From Balanoglossus misakiensis (taxonomy: Eukaryota > Hemichordata), in the NCBI GenBank assembly GCA_040954595.2, contig CM082579.2, positions 11,904,001-11,968,000 of the forward strand: a stretch of 64,000 bases of DNA. The letters run 5' to 3'. The position numbers and the translations under genes were made by a program. Below the pieces are notes generated by a model. It was not told the DNA's origin, ran no database searches, and saw only the letters and a program-made list of their open reading frames with translations. Positions within the stretch are counted from its first letter, which is position 1. Each line of letters opens with the position of its first letter. Below are positions 1 through 13,000 of the stretch, one piece after another.

Positions 1-1780
1 GTTGGCCGACATCATGTTGAGATTGTTTATTATTATTCACGCTTCCGTCTGGCTAACCGGTACCCAGTGACCGCGAACTTCGATAATTAAGGTTGACAGC
101 AATCGATGTAAAAACTTGAACGTTCAAAATATTACCGTTACTATTCACGTTTTTTTCAGTCGTATCTTTGTATGGCTTCGGCTGAATGGTCGCCATCTTT
201 CTTTTCTAATTTCTTTGTTTACAAGTTTTACGTCGCGCTATGTCCGACTCATCGGCTCCAAAACACACTGTACAAATTTTGAAACAAAATGTGTTGAATA
301 AATTTTGCCTCGTGTGAGTGAAAACTGTTTCCAAACTTAGATATTCGTGTGTATCAATGAAAATGTTTCATGCTTTGTGAGCGTGAGTGGGTCGGCTGGC
401 ATAATCGCCTGTTGCTGTTGGCTGTATGGTTTCATTTTGTTATAATGCAGTATGAAGCATGTCAAGGAACTTCCATGATTACAGCGACAAGTCATAAATG
501 TTTCTGTTTGTCATCACCAAAAGGGCATAGCTTACATGTAATTCAGAAGACAGAATTTTAGTGCTGGTAGTAAATATACATCGCGGCGCGATATGTGTCA
601 TCGCTGCCGATCGGCGCTAATGGAGTTCCCTTGGCCTTGTACAATAACACGCGCGTATTTTGTCTGTTGAGGCAGTCATGGAAAATCGCCAAAAGACCAC
701 GATCAGTTATCAATAAGTTGACATTGTCCAAGATAAGTAGATTTAGACCCAACACTCTAGACCTAAACCTCTGGGCAATATTCCACGGTTTAATCGAGGC
801 AGCAATCATTGTATGTGTAAGGTGCCTATACACATCCGCTGCCATTGCATGTTGTGTACTGCTTGCAATGCGTAGCCGTAGCCTAACCGGGTCGAGTCGT
901 TTTTTTTCATAATCGCATCTCCCCTAGATGATAAGGTATACATATGTACGTTTATTTTGAAGGGTACGGGGGATACAGAGTTGTACCCAGGCTGACACAG
1001 CAAAGCCGTTTAGATCACAGGCATGTATGGTTGCAATTCAACCACTGCAATGTACAGTCTTGCAAACGAAATGGGTTCCTCTTGTGACGTCACGGAAATG
1101 GGCGTGGCCAAAACAGAACTTTTTTCTCAGGCCCTGAATATTTTTAAATTTAACATTTATTTATCCATATGAAATAAGTAAAAGGACACCAGCATTTAAC
1201 ACACAAGCCCAATTATTATTTATCCTCAAAAGTGTGTTTCGAGGTAAGATAGGCTCTTTAACCGTCGACAAGACGCGCATATAAGTGAGCTGTTAATTTC
1301 AAGAATGCCGCACTCTGATTGGTCAATTTAGTAGCCACTAGAGGCAGCTTTCATGAGAACCCCCCCCCCCCCCCGTGGTTATCACTCTCAAATACTTGCA
1401 ACATACTTTCTATCAATTTGGTCACAGTCAAAATAACCGGGAAGGTACCACCTCAAACATTTGATACTTATAATAGCTGCATTTTACTGATTGCACTGAC
1501 GAGTCGAGCGTGACAGCAGTTGGTATTAGAATTTACTGCGAAATTAGCCCAAAAGTAGAACAGAACAGAAATAAAAAAAGAAGCTAAAATATCTCAGCAA
1601 CTCAATTTAATGTTTCATTGTGAAATTCGTAAAATTGGACGCACTTAGACCTCTCTGTAGAAAGTAGGGCTCCCTGTTTCGTTTATAGGTGTATACAGAA
1701 GAGAAAAGCAAAAACGTGCCTTGTTTTCATTTCTTTGTATCAAAAAGGAATAACTGTTGGACGCGTTTTGCCCCGGATTA
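1..1780. other. No gene recognised (left edge)
   Basis: I see no domain, signal peptide or phase-consistent exon chain here. Short open frames up to about 105 codons look like chance. A run of 14 or more C lies near 1361-1375. The segment is AT-rich and could be intergenic, or 3' flank of the minus-strand Ig gene that follows. Confidence 0.5.
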
Positions 1781-1890
1781 TTATCTTATACCTGAATGTC
1801 TTTTAGCTGCTGACACATACGAAGCAGCAGTATTGTGTAGTAGCTCTTCGTCTTCACTACAAGGTAAATCATCCCCGTCCTTTGATTTTT
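1781..1890 (-). CDS. Possible terminal exon: acidic cytoplasmic tail
   Basis: Read on the minus strand, a pyrimidine-containing acceptor ending in CTTCAAG at 1891-1900 opens a 110-base frame that ends in TAA at 1781-1783. It encodes about 35 residues, acidic at first (CSEDEELL) and ending AAKRHSGIR. It accepts a phase-1 intron, which fits the phase-1 donor of the Ig exon at 2203, so it could be the cytoplasmic tail of that gene. No transmembrane exon was found between them, so the link is a guess. The opposite strand can also be read as a short exon here. Confidence 0.3.
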
Positions 1891-2202
1891 CTTGAAGAAT
1901 TAATAAAATTGCATAGGTTAAGTAGATTTTCCTTTTGAGTTTACCAAGCGATGTTGTCATGGAACCGTCATTTTTCTAATTTCATTTCTGTACTGTAAAT
2001 GCCGATACACGTACAACAACGTTAACAAAGTTACGGCGAATCGGTGGAAATAGTTCCGGTTGATGACGTAGAACAGGAGTGATATGGATTTTTGATCTGT
2101 CTTGATCTACATTGGCAGATGGTGATGTTGACTGGTTCATATGACAAGGCAAGGGCAAATACATGTGGGTAAATAAAATCAATACATTAAGGAAGGTCTT
2201 AC

Positions 2203-4270
2203 CATTATGAACATTAAGTCGCACATTGGTTGTGCTGTGGGAAATACCTTCTCCCGTTTCGTAAATGACTGTACAATAGTAGACAGCTTCATCTTCCTTA
2301 TGCACACGTTTGATTTCTAGTGACATGTCGTTAAGCAGTGTATACTTTCCGCGTTCCGTCGTTCGAATTTGATTGCCGTTCCAATTAACTAAGTTTTTCT
2401 TTTCACTTCCCTTCACCCACGATACAACTGCATTATCTAAAGGTTTAAGTACAGTCTCGTCCGAAGATAAACACTTGAGTATTGCGATACCATGACAGTA
2501 TGCGTCGATCTGTTTTTGAATGGTTATTGAAACTGGAAAATAATGTGAAAGAAGTATGTGATAAAGATATTAATTTGTGTACTCATAAATTTTATATCAG
2601 AATGATGCACGAATTAAATTTTAAACTGGAGGATAATAGGGCCAACATACGTGGAGATTGACTTGGTTATTTAGAAACTGTTGAGAAATCCGCAATGAAA
2701 TGCAGCAGGCGACCAAGACGGCAGGGTGGAATTATTGCACTTCACGCTGTATTCCGTACTCTTGATTGGCATAGGAATATAGCGTGATATTACTTGGCTG
2801 ACAGAATCTATGGCCCGCTGTGAGGGAATATGGTCCGCTGGGGACTGTTTTTAGGTTCTGCGCATCTTTTCTGCACATGAAATATTATCGGTCGGACACG
2901 TTCTCCATCTCCCGCATCTTTGACTTCGAAGAGGGACACGTCGACTTAAGGTATTACGCACCTCGAAATCAAACGTCGTCTGATCATGTTGAAATTAATA
3001 CTGATCATACTATGACTTTAAAACATTTGAGCTATGGAATAAAAATGGGGGTCAACCATTTAGATTTTGGAAAAGCGCCCTCTATCTAGCACCTCTTTAA
3101 GCTTTTGCCAGTGTTCGTAGATCTTTGTAAAATAGCCTCAACAATAAGTATTTTGGGAGGGTCGTCATATTTTTTTCACCATTACAGAATCTAAACTTAC
3201 TTAATATTTTATTTTTAGCAATTTTAAGATTTTATCTTGTTAAGTATGATAATCGCATATCAATGCAACTGTCAAATTAAACACAGAATTGCCTAAAAAT
3301 CCATTGTTACAAAAATAAACTTTTTTAAAACTTGGTAGATACCTTGTTTGAAATATATCAAATCAATTAAAGGCAAACAAAAGGGGTCACCGCGCAAATT
3401 GACACAGGAAGTTAAACATGGCTTTCGGGCGTTTTCAACTGCCCAGGATAGGCTGCAAAAGTGTCTGGTTGCTATAGCAACCATTAGAATTGCAAACGCG
3501 CGAAAAATCCAGTCCCACAAATACATCATGTGTACAAAATTAACCTCACAGCACTACACTACAACTTTGTTCGGAAAACACTGGAAATAAAATTGAACTT
3601 TACACATTCTTCGCAGAACCGTGCGTGAACAAGTAAAAAGATCGAGGCGCGACATTCCTTAACCTGTTCAGTAAGTTGTTGGAAATGTTATTGCAAATGG
3701 ATAATAAACACGTCAGAATTACAACCAGCAGCGCAATATCAGTTGTCCAAAATTATCCGAGTTAAAAGTAGGCCTACATCTACAGTGTTCCGTCGATCGA
3801 AACCTTCACTGCATGTAACGACCCTGGACGAAACCTGCGCTTGAGCAGCACTGTGACCCACGTTTGCTCGAGATAACTTGTCGGGTTTCGTATAGAGTCT
3901 GCAACTGACCTCATATACCGATCACCGTGTCGCCATTTGATTTGTACACAGATAGAGAACAAAGAAATTGTACGAATTAGTCAAAACCAGAGTTCAATGT
4001 ATGGAATGTAACTCTCTGCATGCCTGTACCATGATTAGGCCGCCGGAACAAGCGAATTACTCATATACAACTACACTAAGTGATGCTCCTGACCCAAGTT
4101 ACATGCTCATTATACACCGCCACTAGCAATCAATGCAGATAAACAGCCACGCAATCATGACTCCAATCTGACAACGCGCCGGGGTTAAGCATTGTCTGTA
4201 AAAATGAAGACTCACCAACTGGTTTTTCCACTGCAATGATTAAGAAAAATAAGTGCAGCACCGGCGACAT
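2203..4270 (-). CDS. Immunoglobulin V-set domain protein (two exons resolved)
   Basis: Exon 1 (4270 down to 4216) starts at an ATG and encodes an 18-residue hydrophobic signal peptide (MSPVLHLFFLII...), ending at a GTGAGT donor in phase 1. Exon 2 (2532 down to 2203) follows a TTTTCCAG acceptor in phase 1 and ends at a GTAAGA donor, again in phase 1, the usual phase for Ig exons. It encodes one V-set domain: first core Cys at residue 39, core Trp at 57, and the D-E-A-V-Y-Y-C motif with the second Cys at 105. An extra Cys lies at 31. The protein is therefore secreted or membrane-bound with an extracellular Ig fold, suggesting recognition or adhesion. Whether a second Ig domain, a chitin-binding domain or a membrane anchor follows is not resolved. 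The domain call is firm; the family within Ig proteins is unknown. Confidence 0.82.
2738..2890 (+). repeat. Dispersed repeat, copy 1
   Basis: This segment, with the phrases TACTCTTGATTGGC, CGTGATATTAC and GTTCTGCGCATC, recurs in the same order and strand at about 47828-48045. The second copy is longer because it contains an extra GC-rich block. It lies in the intron of the Ig gene. No coding capacity was seen, so it is probably a SINE or MITE fragment. Confidence 0.6.
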
Positions 4271-4504
4271 CGTTAGAAATAAACAATACATAACCTGCGT
4301 CTTTATCGTGCGTCAAGTCACATAGAGACTGGTCGCACAGGAACATGTTGTCTTGAGTTGACGTCTGAAATAAATTATCACGTGACAGAGCTAATTTATG
4401 GCCATTGTTGTAAGAAAGACCAAGCGTATTCTTGACCGGCGAATTTCCCCTCGCTGCTTGCGACCACGCTGCCAGTTTCGCCTTGGGGGCTGATCACCAG
4501 TTAA

Positions 4505-4654
4505 AGGTATACGGTCACGTATGGAAATTCAGCTACAGTTACCATGGTAAACTTGAGATCTAGCCAATCACGTATTTTCAGTGGGTGGCACACGCGAAAA
4601 AAAGAGCGCCACCATATGTTCTTTAGAACCCACAAATACGCCATTTGTATACCT
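4505..4654. mobile_element. MITE with TTAA target site, copy 1
   Basis: A 150-bp element is flanked by TTAA on both sides (4501-4504 and 4655-4658). Its ends are inverted (AGGTATACGGTCAC on the left; the right end is the reverse complement of AGGTATACAAATG). A related copy in the opposite orientation lies at 23492-23632. A TTAA duplication is typical of piggyBac or Kolobok families. No ORF, so it is non-autonomous. Confidence 0.7.
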
Positions 4655-4658
4655 TTAA

Positions 4659-6775
4659 CTCTTGTATACCAGATACCTCGTTTAAAAGCGATCGATGGGT
4701 CAAATTGTTCTGTCTAAATCGCAAACAAAATAGATAAAAAACAACCAGAAGAAGACGAACATGGTTCTGTATAAGGTCAAAGGTTGGCGAGACAACATAA
4801 ACCAGGACTGTGCTACATCTGTGCCAAACACAATGTGAACGCGCACTATATAAGATTAGCTTATCTTGTCACAATCATCGGGATTAGATTTGCCCGGCCA
4901 TGGACCTAGATGCGAACCCAGTAATAGGGTGTGTGAGAAGTGTCTACACTTTAGTTGGTGCATAACAATACAGACGTGCCTGTGTTGTCAGCAGGGTTGA
5001 CAGGACAGACCTGTGGCAGGTCTGATCCAGCAGAGTGCTGCAGGTCTGGGGCCTTATCGCTGCACATGATCTGTTGGTCAGACATGCACCGCACATGCAC
5101 TAGACCTGGTGAACTTTAGTTGTGAAGTATATTCCACCGGTCATTGAAATATTAAAACAGTGGAAACACGTCACAGCAAATTTGTTGGAGAAAAGACAAT
5201 ATTTATTTCAAGTATACACTATAAACTTTTGTCGCCACTATCTTTTGTGTTGCTGCAGAAACACGGATTCGCGTGTTCATGTAATAGATCATCCATACTG
5301 CTTTTGGAACAATAGGAATATTTTAGTAGACAGAAAATAAGTTTTCTAGAAAGATTTTGTTTTCAATCTGGTATATGATTTATTGAAGACTTGTTTGAGA
5401 AAAGTAAACCGATCCCATTTCATTCGTTGATTTGTCAATCTATCGCAAATACCTCTATTAATCGTCTGCAGTGGTTGGGATTGCTATCAGCAACACTAAA
5501 ATATACAACCAAACACATAAAAATGATTACCCCATTTGTCTTTTTTTCATTACGATAATAAAAATATCACAACTAATAAGATAACTGCCAAACTGATTTA
5601 TAAGTATCTAATAGGCCATAAGATCCAGAACCAACTGCATTGTGTAAGTTCTCTCAAAAGTACGAAAATTCTATTGATCAAATTATTTCTAACTTATTAC
5701 TAGGAAAAGGTTTTCAAAACAACATAAAAAACAGAGACTTTTAATTTAAAATATTAAATAATGTTGTTCGTAATAACTTAATATTACATGTTTTTAATAT
5801 ACCCGGGATGCTGGGTTAACCTGGATCTCATACTAACAAAAACCAGCAAAATGAAAACGATTACTTTATACCTTATATCAGCACCTGCAATGGAATATTC
5901 AGACCTGGGCTAGGTGTGGTTATACCCACCATTTATGGTTCGGTGTTACAGTGAATTTCCTTGAGTCATACGCATTATTTTTGCAAAAGCTTTTTCATAC
6001 CTTTCCCGTTTTCTCGACATTTCACGGCAGTACACATATTCGTCCCTTTCCATGGCAAATGCAATCTCTTGGCTATGACGTTGCGGAATTAATCCACCAT
6101 AAAAAACATACGATTTATTATTTACGACCTTGTTTATACGAAACTTGTGCTCGTTGTTTTTGTAGTTTCAGAAGTGAATGTCGCTGGTAAAATTCATTTC
6201 ACAGAGTTGCCATTAGAGCGTTATAACAGACTAAGGATATACCTTAACCAGATGTACATACTGGATAAACGTTTGGCAAGGAGCCATTTCAAATTTGTTA
6301 ATTTGAAGCATCAGCTGCATTTTGCACTAAGTTAACTAGACATTTATGTTATGGCTGGACAGAAAACTTATCTTTAAAAAAAACTTGTCAGCCCAAGAAT
6401 GTATGAGATAAAACGAAAAAAACACCGCATGGTCGCCATTACCGTAGAAAGGTATCGAAACTGTGAGTCATATAAAGTTTGGGGACAAAACGGGGATTTC
6501 CGGAGTAAAAACCAAGAGGTCAAATAGTGGAGCAAAGTCCCACCTTCTGGTTAGGTGGACAAAGGCCCGGTGAACGTGTGGTCTGTAAGGGAAAATACCA
6601 TAGTAAGCCTGTGCAAAATGACAACCGTGGCGATCTCGGTCTGCTTAATGACAAATTACATGTATAAATACTAAAGTTCATTGATTGTTTTTCATACACA
6701 TCTAAGTCCTTGAAATGTCAGGCGGGCAGGCAGGCATCGCATGGTCATTACAACTATAATTTTGTTTCTTTTTAG
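4659..6775. other. Intergenic / 5' region of the Roc-COR gene
   Basis: No convincing coding exon was found in this AT-rich stretch. Around 4980-5060 there are short imperfect repeats of CAGGTCTG. The 5' untranslated exon of the downstream gene is probably here or to the left, because its first coding exon has a splice acceptor (TTTCTTTTTAG, ending 6775) just before the ATG. Confidence 0.4.
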
Positions 6776-6802
6776 GTTTGAGAACACTCTTTATCTTAAA
6801 AC

Positions 6803-7064
6803 ATGGCAGACAGAAGTACCCTCGTAAAAATATTTGACGAAATGAAAGGGAAGGAATTTAAACGTGCGAAAACATACTTGCAAGAATATGAGATACCTGC
6901 TGGAAAACTTGAGGAGGCGAAAGACTCGGATGACATAGCACATCGCCTCCTAAGTCACTTGGAACCCGGCAGATGTAAACAGGTCGTTCGAGAAGTCCTG
7001 GAAAAGGTTCCATGTCAAGAATTGCTTGGACGGTTTGAAGATTTCCTCTCGCCACGGCCCGTGG
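6803..7064 (+). CDS. Exon 1: pyrin-like (DAPIN) death-fold domain
   Basis: The ATG lies 27 bases after the acceptor. The exon encodes 87 residues and ends at a strong GTAAGT donor (7065-7070) in phase 1. The pattern L-F-D-E-M-K-G-K-E-F-K-R followed by I-P-A-G-K-L-E-E-A resembles the helix 2/helix 3 region of PYDs (EEFKKFK ... IPRSKLE), more than CARD or Death domains. Pyrin domains are known mainly from vertebrates, so the assignment needs a profile or structure check. The coding start is chosen because the frame upstream in the exon is short and this ATG directly begins the domain. Confidence 0.7.
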
Positions 7065-10000
7065 GTAAGTGATGATCGCCTTCGGAACAAAAATGGTCAT
7101 ATCTAGGCTTGGGACGTGTGAGTGTGCATACGGTCCTGGAAAAGATACCGGTAGTTACTCCCGAATCCATTTAACGTCACCAGCCAGAGCGAACACTTGT
7201 TATATATGGATGACAAGCTTTTGGCTCTTCATTGACCCAAAGTTTCTGTCCTCGCAAAATCTTATTACGATTCCCGTATTAATAAGCCATGTACTGTATG
7301 GTCAAAATCTAGAAAAAGTGCATACCAGTAGTACACAGGTGAACAAATACATTTTGGGTGAAATACACGCGTAATTGAAACGACATGTAACCTTTATGCA
7401 AAACAATACAAACAAAAGTCCGTGTATGTGGTGATTGTGCTGGTTCGGAACAAGTTGCAGGTCATGACAAGCCTGGCAGCTCCCTATCTACACTGCGTAG
7501 TGGTGTCTTGATTAATTAAGGAGTGATATGGTCGAGTGTCTTGTGTTGAGTCGGATGTTGACCAAGGTGACGGCGTGTGTTTTCCTCGCTCGTCATCACA
7601 ACTTGCTGAATGATATACCATATATACTTGGATACGTAACCTCGGGTGGGTGGGAGGGCGCTATCTGTCCCACAACGCTGTGATAAGGCACACGTGGTAC
7701 CCTGGGTAGCCCCCTTACATATGCCATCTTATGCATATTCATTTTGGTTAGCCAATCACTACTCAGTATAGATAGCTCCCTATCTACACTGCGTAGTGGT
7801 GTCTTGATTGATTAAGGAGTGGAATGGTCGAGTGTCTTGTGCCTCTCTACGATATTTTCCTAATATCTACATATTCAAGGACACCCTCTCTCCAATCCTC
7901 ATCATCGACCCATTTCCTCCCACGCACCCCACACATATACATACACACTTTTCCTTTTCCTGGCCACTAGATTTACCATACCGATGGACACCGTCTTAAT
8001 ATGAACATATTTTCAGGATTCTTTATATTGGGATGGCTTCTGTGTTTATTCACTTATGTACGCAATTATAACGCTTTCAAAATATCTCCTTTTGTCTGAT
8101 ATCCGTCAATTCCTTGGTCCTAAAACTTGGTGCCTATTGAAACGTATGCTCCGTCGAGGGGAAAGCCACTGAGGCCCCCTTTAGTTCGTTACATGTTTTA
8201 TATACACCGTGTACATCTGCCACTGCCTCTTGTTGTAGTCGTACCGCGGGAGAGAATGGGAGCATGACTTTAGACATTTGCATGTAATATGAAGCAGTGG
8301 ACTCCTGCGACCACCCTACATGTTGCATTATCACTGGTACTGATGATCCTAACATGGCCAACGCGATGGCACAGGCACTACGGAAACCGTGTACAGTCTC
8401 ACCCTGGTACATTCCTATCTTTCCACAGTAAAATCTCAACCTAGAATTGGCGGCATTGGTTGACAAAGAACTATTTTCTATTTTCCCATCTCTAGTAGTT
8501 GAACGAAAGAGAAAACCTGGGTTGAGACTGATACTAAGTGATTGTGTCATTTCAACATACTCAGTCAGTGCTGTAACGGGGCATATTAAAGTATTTTCAT
8601 TCGTAAATATCGCACAAGGTCTCGTTTTACCATCTCGTAGAGTTTTACCCCATACATGATTGATAAGGAGCCCGCCATTAGGTAGATTTATTATGTTATC
8701 TGTGTTAACAATTAGCAAATCTTCTGCTCTGCTCCCTGTGAATAGCAATGTAAGGAACAAAGCCCTGTCTCTTGCCAAAATATATGCATGGCATGGGTCG
8801 ATATTTGGAAACCTTTCTAGTTGCGAGTTGATATACTTAACTATATTCTCAACTGTTTCTGTTGTTTTAGGAATTGCCTGCTTTGGTATTAGATTCTGTT
8901 TCATTTGTTCCTCCGTCACTATCCTTAAGTATTGTTTAACTGTCTTATCAGCAGCTGGGTTTCCAAAACCAAACCTAGCATTCCATTCACCACTTCTACC
9001 CTCCTTTTGAAAGATTGATCTCAGTTGGCCGATATATGAATCCACTGTTTTGAAGGCGAGTCGGTTCGGACACAGGCATGGGTCTGAACGTGAGCAGGGT
9101 CCATCATGTACTACAGTACGACCGCTCTTATCTTTCCATACAAGGAATCTAAGCACATCTTTCGGTGTAGCTGAGGTAATCGTCTTTGGGGGTTCAATAC
9201 TTCCAAGGACTACTTCGAACTCGGATTGAAGTTTAGACTTTCGTTGTGTATATGGCGTCGCTTGAAGTTTACCTTGAAGTTCTGCTATTCTCGTATCGAG
9301 GGCTTCAATATCAACTGGTGAAGGCTGAGGGCGCTCTGCCTCACAGACGTCAGCAATACGTCTTGTTCCACATTGCTGGCAGAAGTTAAAGTTAACATCA
9401 TTTGGGTAGTGGCATTCCTTACATTGCTCTGCCGGTAACCATAGTCGTGGGGTACCTACCATCAGCATGTCCCTCTGTTAACAAATTATCATGAAAACAC
9501 GACAATGAGTACTGTTGATAATACCTCTTTATTATTTAACAAACACTATCTTTCGGAACGCATGTGGTAGCCATTTTGAACATTTGCTACATTGTCACAA
9601 CACATACTATTTCTACAAATTTGTCAACAATTATACACCAATGATCACACTGTGTCGTCATACATTGGTTATTTAATATTCTAAACCCCTTCCCTGTAAC
9701 ATTTCCACTTCATCTTCATAATTTCGTTATATCTCGTTTTAATGAGATGCGTTCCTGTACTTTCATTATAATATTATTCGTATTCCACATTCAGCCGTAT
9801 TGTTGCAAGCCGAAATCGAAACGACAGAGCCAGACATCGTACAGGGTTGGCACTGGTACCCAATAGCCCATTTTTGTGGGAACCTCCCAGACTTTATCTC
9901 CTGCACGTGCTATTTTGATCATCCTTAGAGCCTGATTTTCTACTATAGGCCACCAATATAAACATGGCGACAGTTGTGGTACGATCATGGACACCAACGC

Positions 10001-13000
10001 TCCTTCGTCCTGTAGAAATTTAAGTACGAGGCCAATCATGTTAAATGGTGGGAATGCATAACATTTTTCCCCTTGTAGGCTTTGTGTGAATACATCAACA
10101 CCTGATGAGTTGGGAGTCCTGCATGGTGTGTAATGTTTTACAGGGCGCCCGTCCCTATTTTTCTGTACATTGGAGTCAAGGGCCATTAAATCTACTGTAT
10201 GATCACCAAATTCATTTTCTACTAGATCCCAATATATCGGGAGAGGTGAGCATCCATCGCTGACAGTCTACGTGATGGACCGTCAGCAGGGTTGTCAGCC
10301 GATGCAATATAGTCAATGTCAAGTATGATGTTTAGGTCATCCACCATCTCGTACAGTTGGTACAATGCATCATTAACCTCCATACTTTGTGTGCCCATAT
10401 TCTTCCAGCCGTGCACTGCAACTTTATTATCCACCTGTGCCTTAACCCTAGTGTTACTAAGTATATCTCTATGGGCACTAAGAACATTTTTAAGTGCTAT
10501 GACTTCCTTATATGCGATAGATTTTTTTCTCAACCCATGGGGCCAATAGTCGCCAACTGTTTCCCTTCCCGATGTACGTACAATACCGCCCCCATCCTCC
10601 CAGTGAGGCATCACTTACTAGCGAGATTTCTACGTGTTTCTCCGTTCTCCATCGCGCCCAATCCTTGCCGGTATCAATTCTCCTCCAAGCTGCTATCTCT
10701 TTACGTAGGACCCCGGTTAGTGGTATCTGTGAGCTACTGCTATGTGCTGTAGCTATGGCTTTGGCAACCCTTCTCACAAATAATCTTGCTACTAGTACCG
10801 CCAAGGTGAATGAAACACATTTTCCCAGAAAACGTTGAAGGGTGGTAACACTGACACTCTTTCTTTTAAGTAGAGATTCTCTAAGCTTTCCAAACTTGTG
10901 CTTTTTTGGTTCTGGTATCGTAAAAACCATCCTCTGAGTGTCCACACCAAAACCTAGATACTCTAAAATTTGCGTTGGTTGGAGAATACATTTACTTAGC
11001 CCAAGTGTGTAGCCCAACTCTATCATAACATAACACATTATGAAACAGGCAGCCTCTGCTTTCTCGAAGTCACTCATACCGCGATTCATTACCAGTTGCC
11101 CTGCATGTCTATCATCGATATAAAGATTAGACGGTACACCACATCTCCGAACCTCATTCATTGCAGATAAGCCTATTGTTTGGTATATGTATGGCGAACA
11201 TTTCCAGCCGAATGGGAGGGTCATTGGTACGTACCAAAATCCACCCCACTGTTTCCCCATTAGGGCTCTACTTGAAAAACTTAAATGTACATGGTCATAA
11301 CCACTCTTGTCATCTATTTTTGTCTGGTAGTGATTTTTTCCCCATGTACCTAGGCAGATTGGTGACCAGTTCCAATTTGAAAGGCATGTCTTTGATCCAG
11401 TTATTTAAATATCTCTGATCGTGACAGAGTCGGGGTTTTGTCGGTTCGATCGTTAGCGGCATTACGTGGTGGTACTTTGCCAACTCTGCCCCAAATTTCC
11501 AGGGCCCCGGATTTGATTCTATCCAGTATCGTATATGAAATAAAATCCTTAGGGCCTGGTCAGAATTAACAGGGGGGGGGGGAAGGCCGGTGCGATTAGG
11601 GGGAGGGTCACCATTTCTCATGCAACGGTTTGGGGGAGGGCCGCTACATTTTTGGCACTTGTCAAGGGGAGGGTCACTAATTTTTGTGCAAGGATGACAC
11701 CGATAATGTAACAAATTTGAAGTGTTACAGAGAAATCCTGAAAAGAGACTTGCGCTCATATAGGCACTCATGTATGGATGTATTGATATCCCTTGTACTA
11801 CAAATACATCACACAACTCACAAAACATACACATGTACCAGTATGTGATCTTAAATCCCCTAACCCTAACCCTAACCCTAATTTCTTAAGGGAAGGGGAG
11901 CACAGTACGATATTTTACCCACAATTCTCCATGATTTGTATCATCGAGGTTGTCCATTTAATAACTTTTTCTGTTTTAGATACTAACAATGATATGAAGT
12001 ACATATAACTGTATTTATCTAGGAAAAGTATGTTGAGGAATTAGAGTGAAAATTTCAAAATCAATATTTAAAAGCCATAGGAATCAATGTATTCATGTAC
12101 TGCAAATGTCACACTTTGGAGGAAACAAGCAAATAACTAACTGTGGTGTATTTAATAGTGGTCTACAATTTTCTGTACACATGTGAACTTTGCCTGGTTT
12201 GACTGAGTAATATCTGATTGTACAAATCAGAATGAATCATCGGATATTGTGGGGAGGGTCACTTGATTTTGTTCATGGAGAAGGGGAGGGTCAGCATTTT
12301 TTGTGCAAGAAATCGGTGGAGGGTCAGTATTTTTCATGCATGCGGATTTTGAATCGCACCGGCCTCCCCCCCCCCCCCTGTTAATTCTGACCAGGCCCTT
12401 ATATCCATGACAATTCGGATTGTTAGGGAGGTATTTACTTGGAGGAAAGCTACAAGCATATTCACCACCACATATTTCGCCACTAAAGGGTTTGATGAAG
12501 TCAAAAACTGATACGCCATTCTCTATCCACCTCCCCACTTGTCTCTCGTTATCTTGATCTTTAAGTATACCAAACCATTTTTCTTTCTGTGTATGAACCC
12601 CTCCGGCTAGAAAATATTCTGGGTCTCGAAATCTTAGCTGTTTCGCCGATACTCGCAGTCCGTTATCTAATACGTGTTTCGGATGGGGTATCACCGATGA
12701 GGGCGCTGCAGAACCGTTCCAAGCAACATATTTAACTTCCCTTGACAGGTGTTCAAGATATAGGCGGCATTCGGGTCCAGGTGTATCGCCTTCTCCCATT
12801 CTGGAATGTCAGGAGTGTATACCTACAACGGGACAGAACATTTCACTAGGGTTGATCTTTATCCAGTATCAAATTCTGGGATGGGATTCAGCTCTTATTA
12901 ACCTACATGGGGTGAAAACACCGCCTGGTTAACAGGATGGAATGTAATAAGAATACATACCCTAGGAGATAGGTGCCGTTAATCAGAATTTTTGGTAAGG

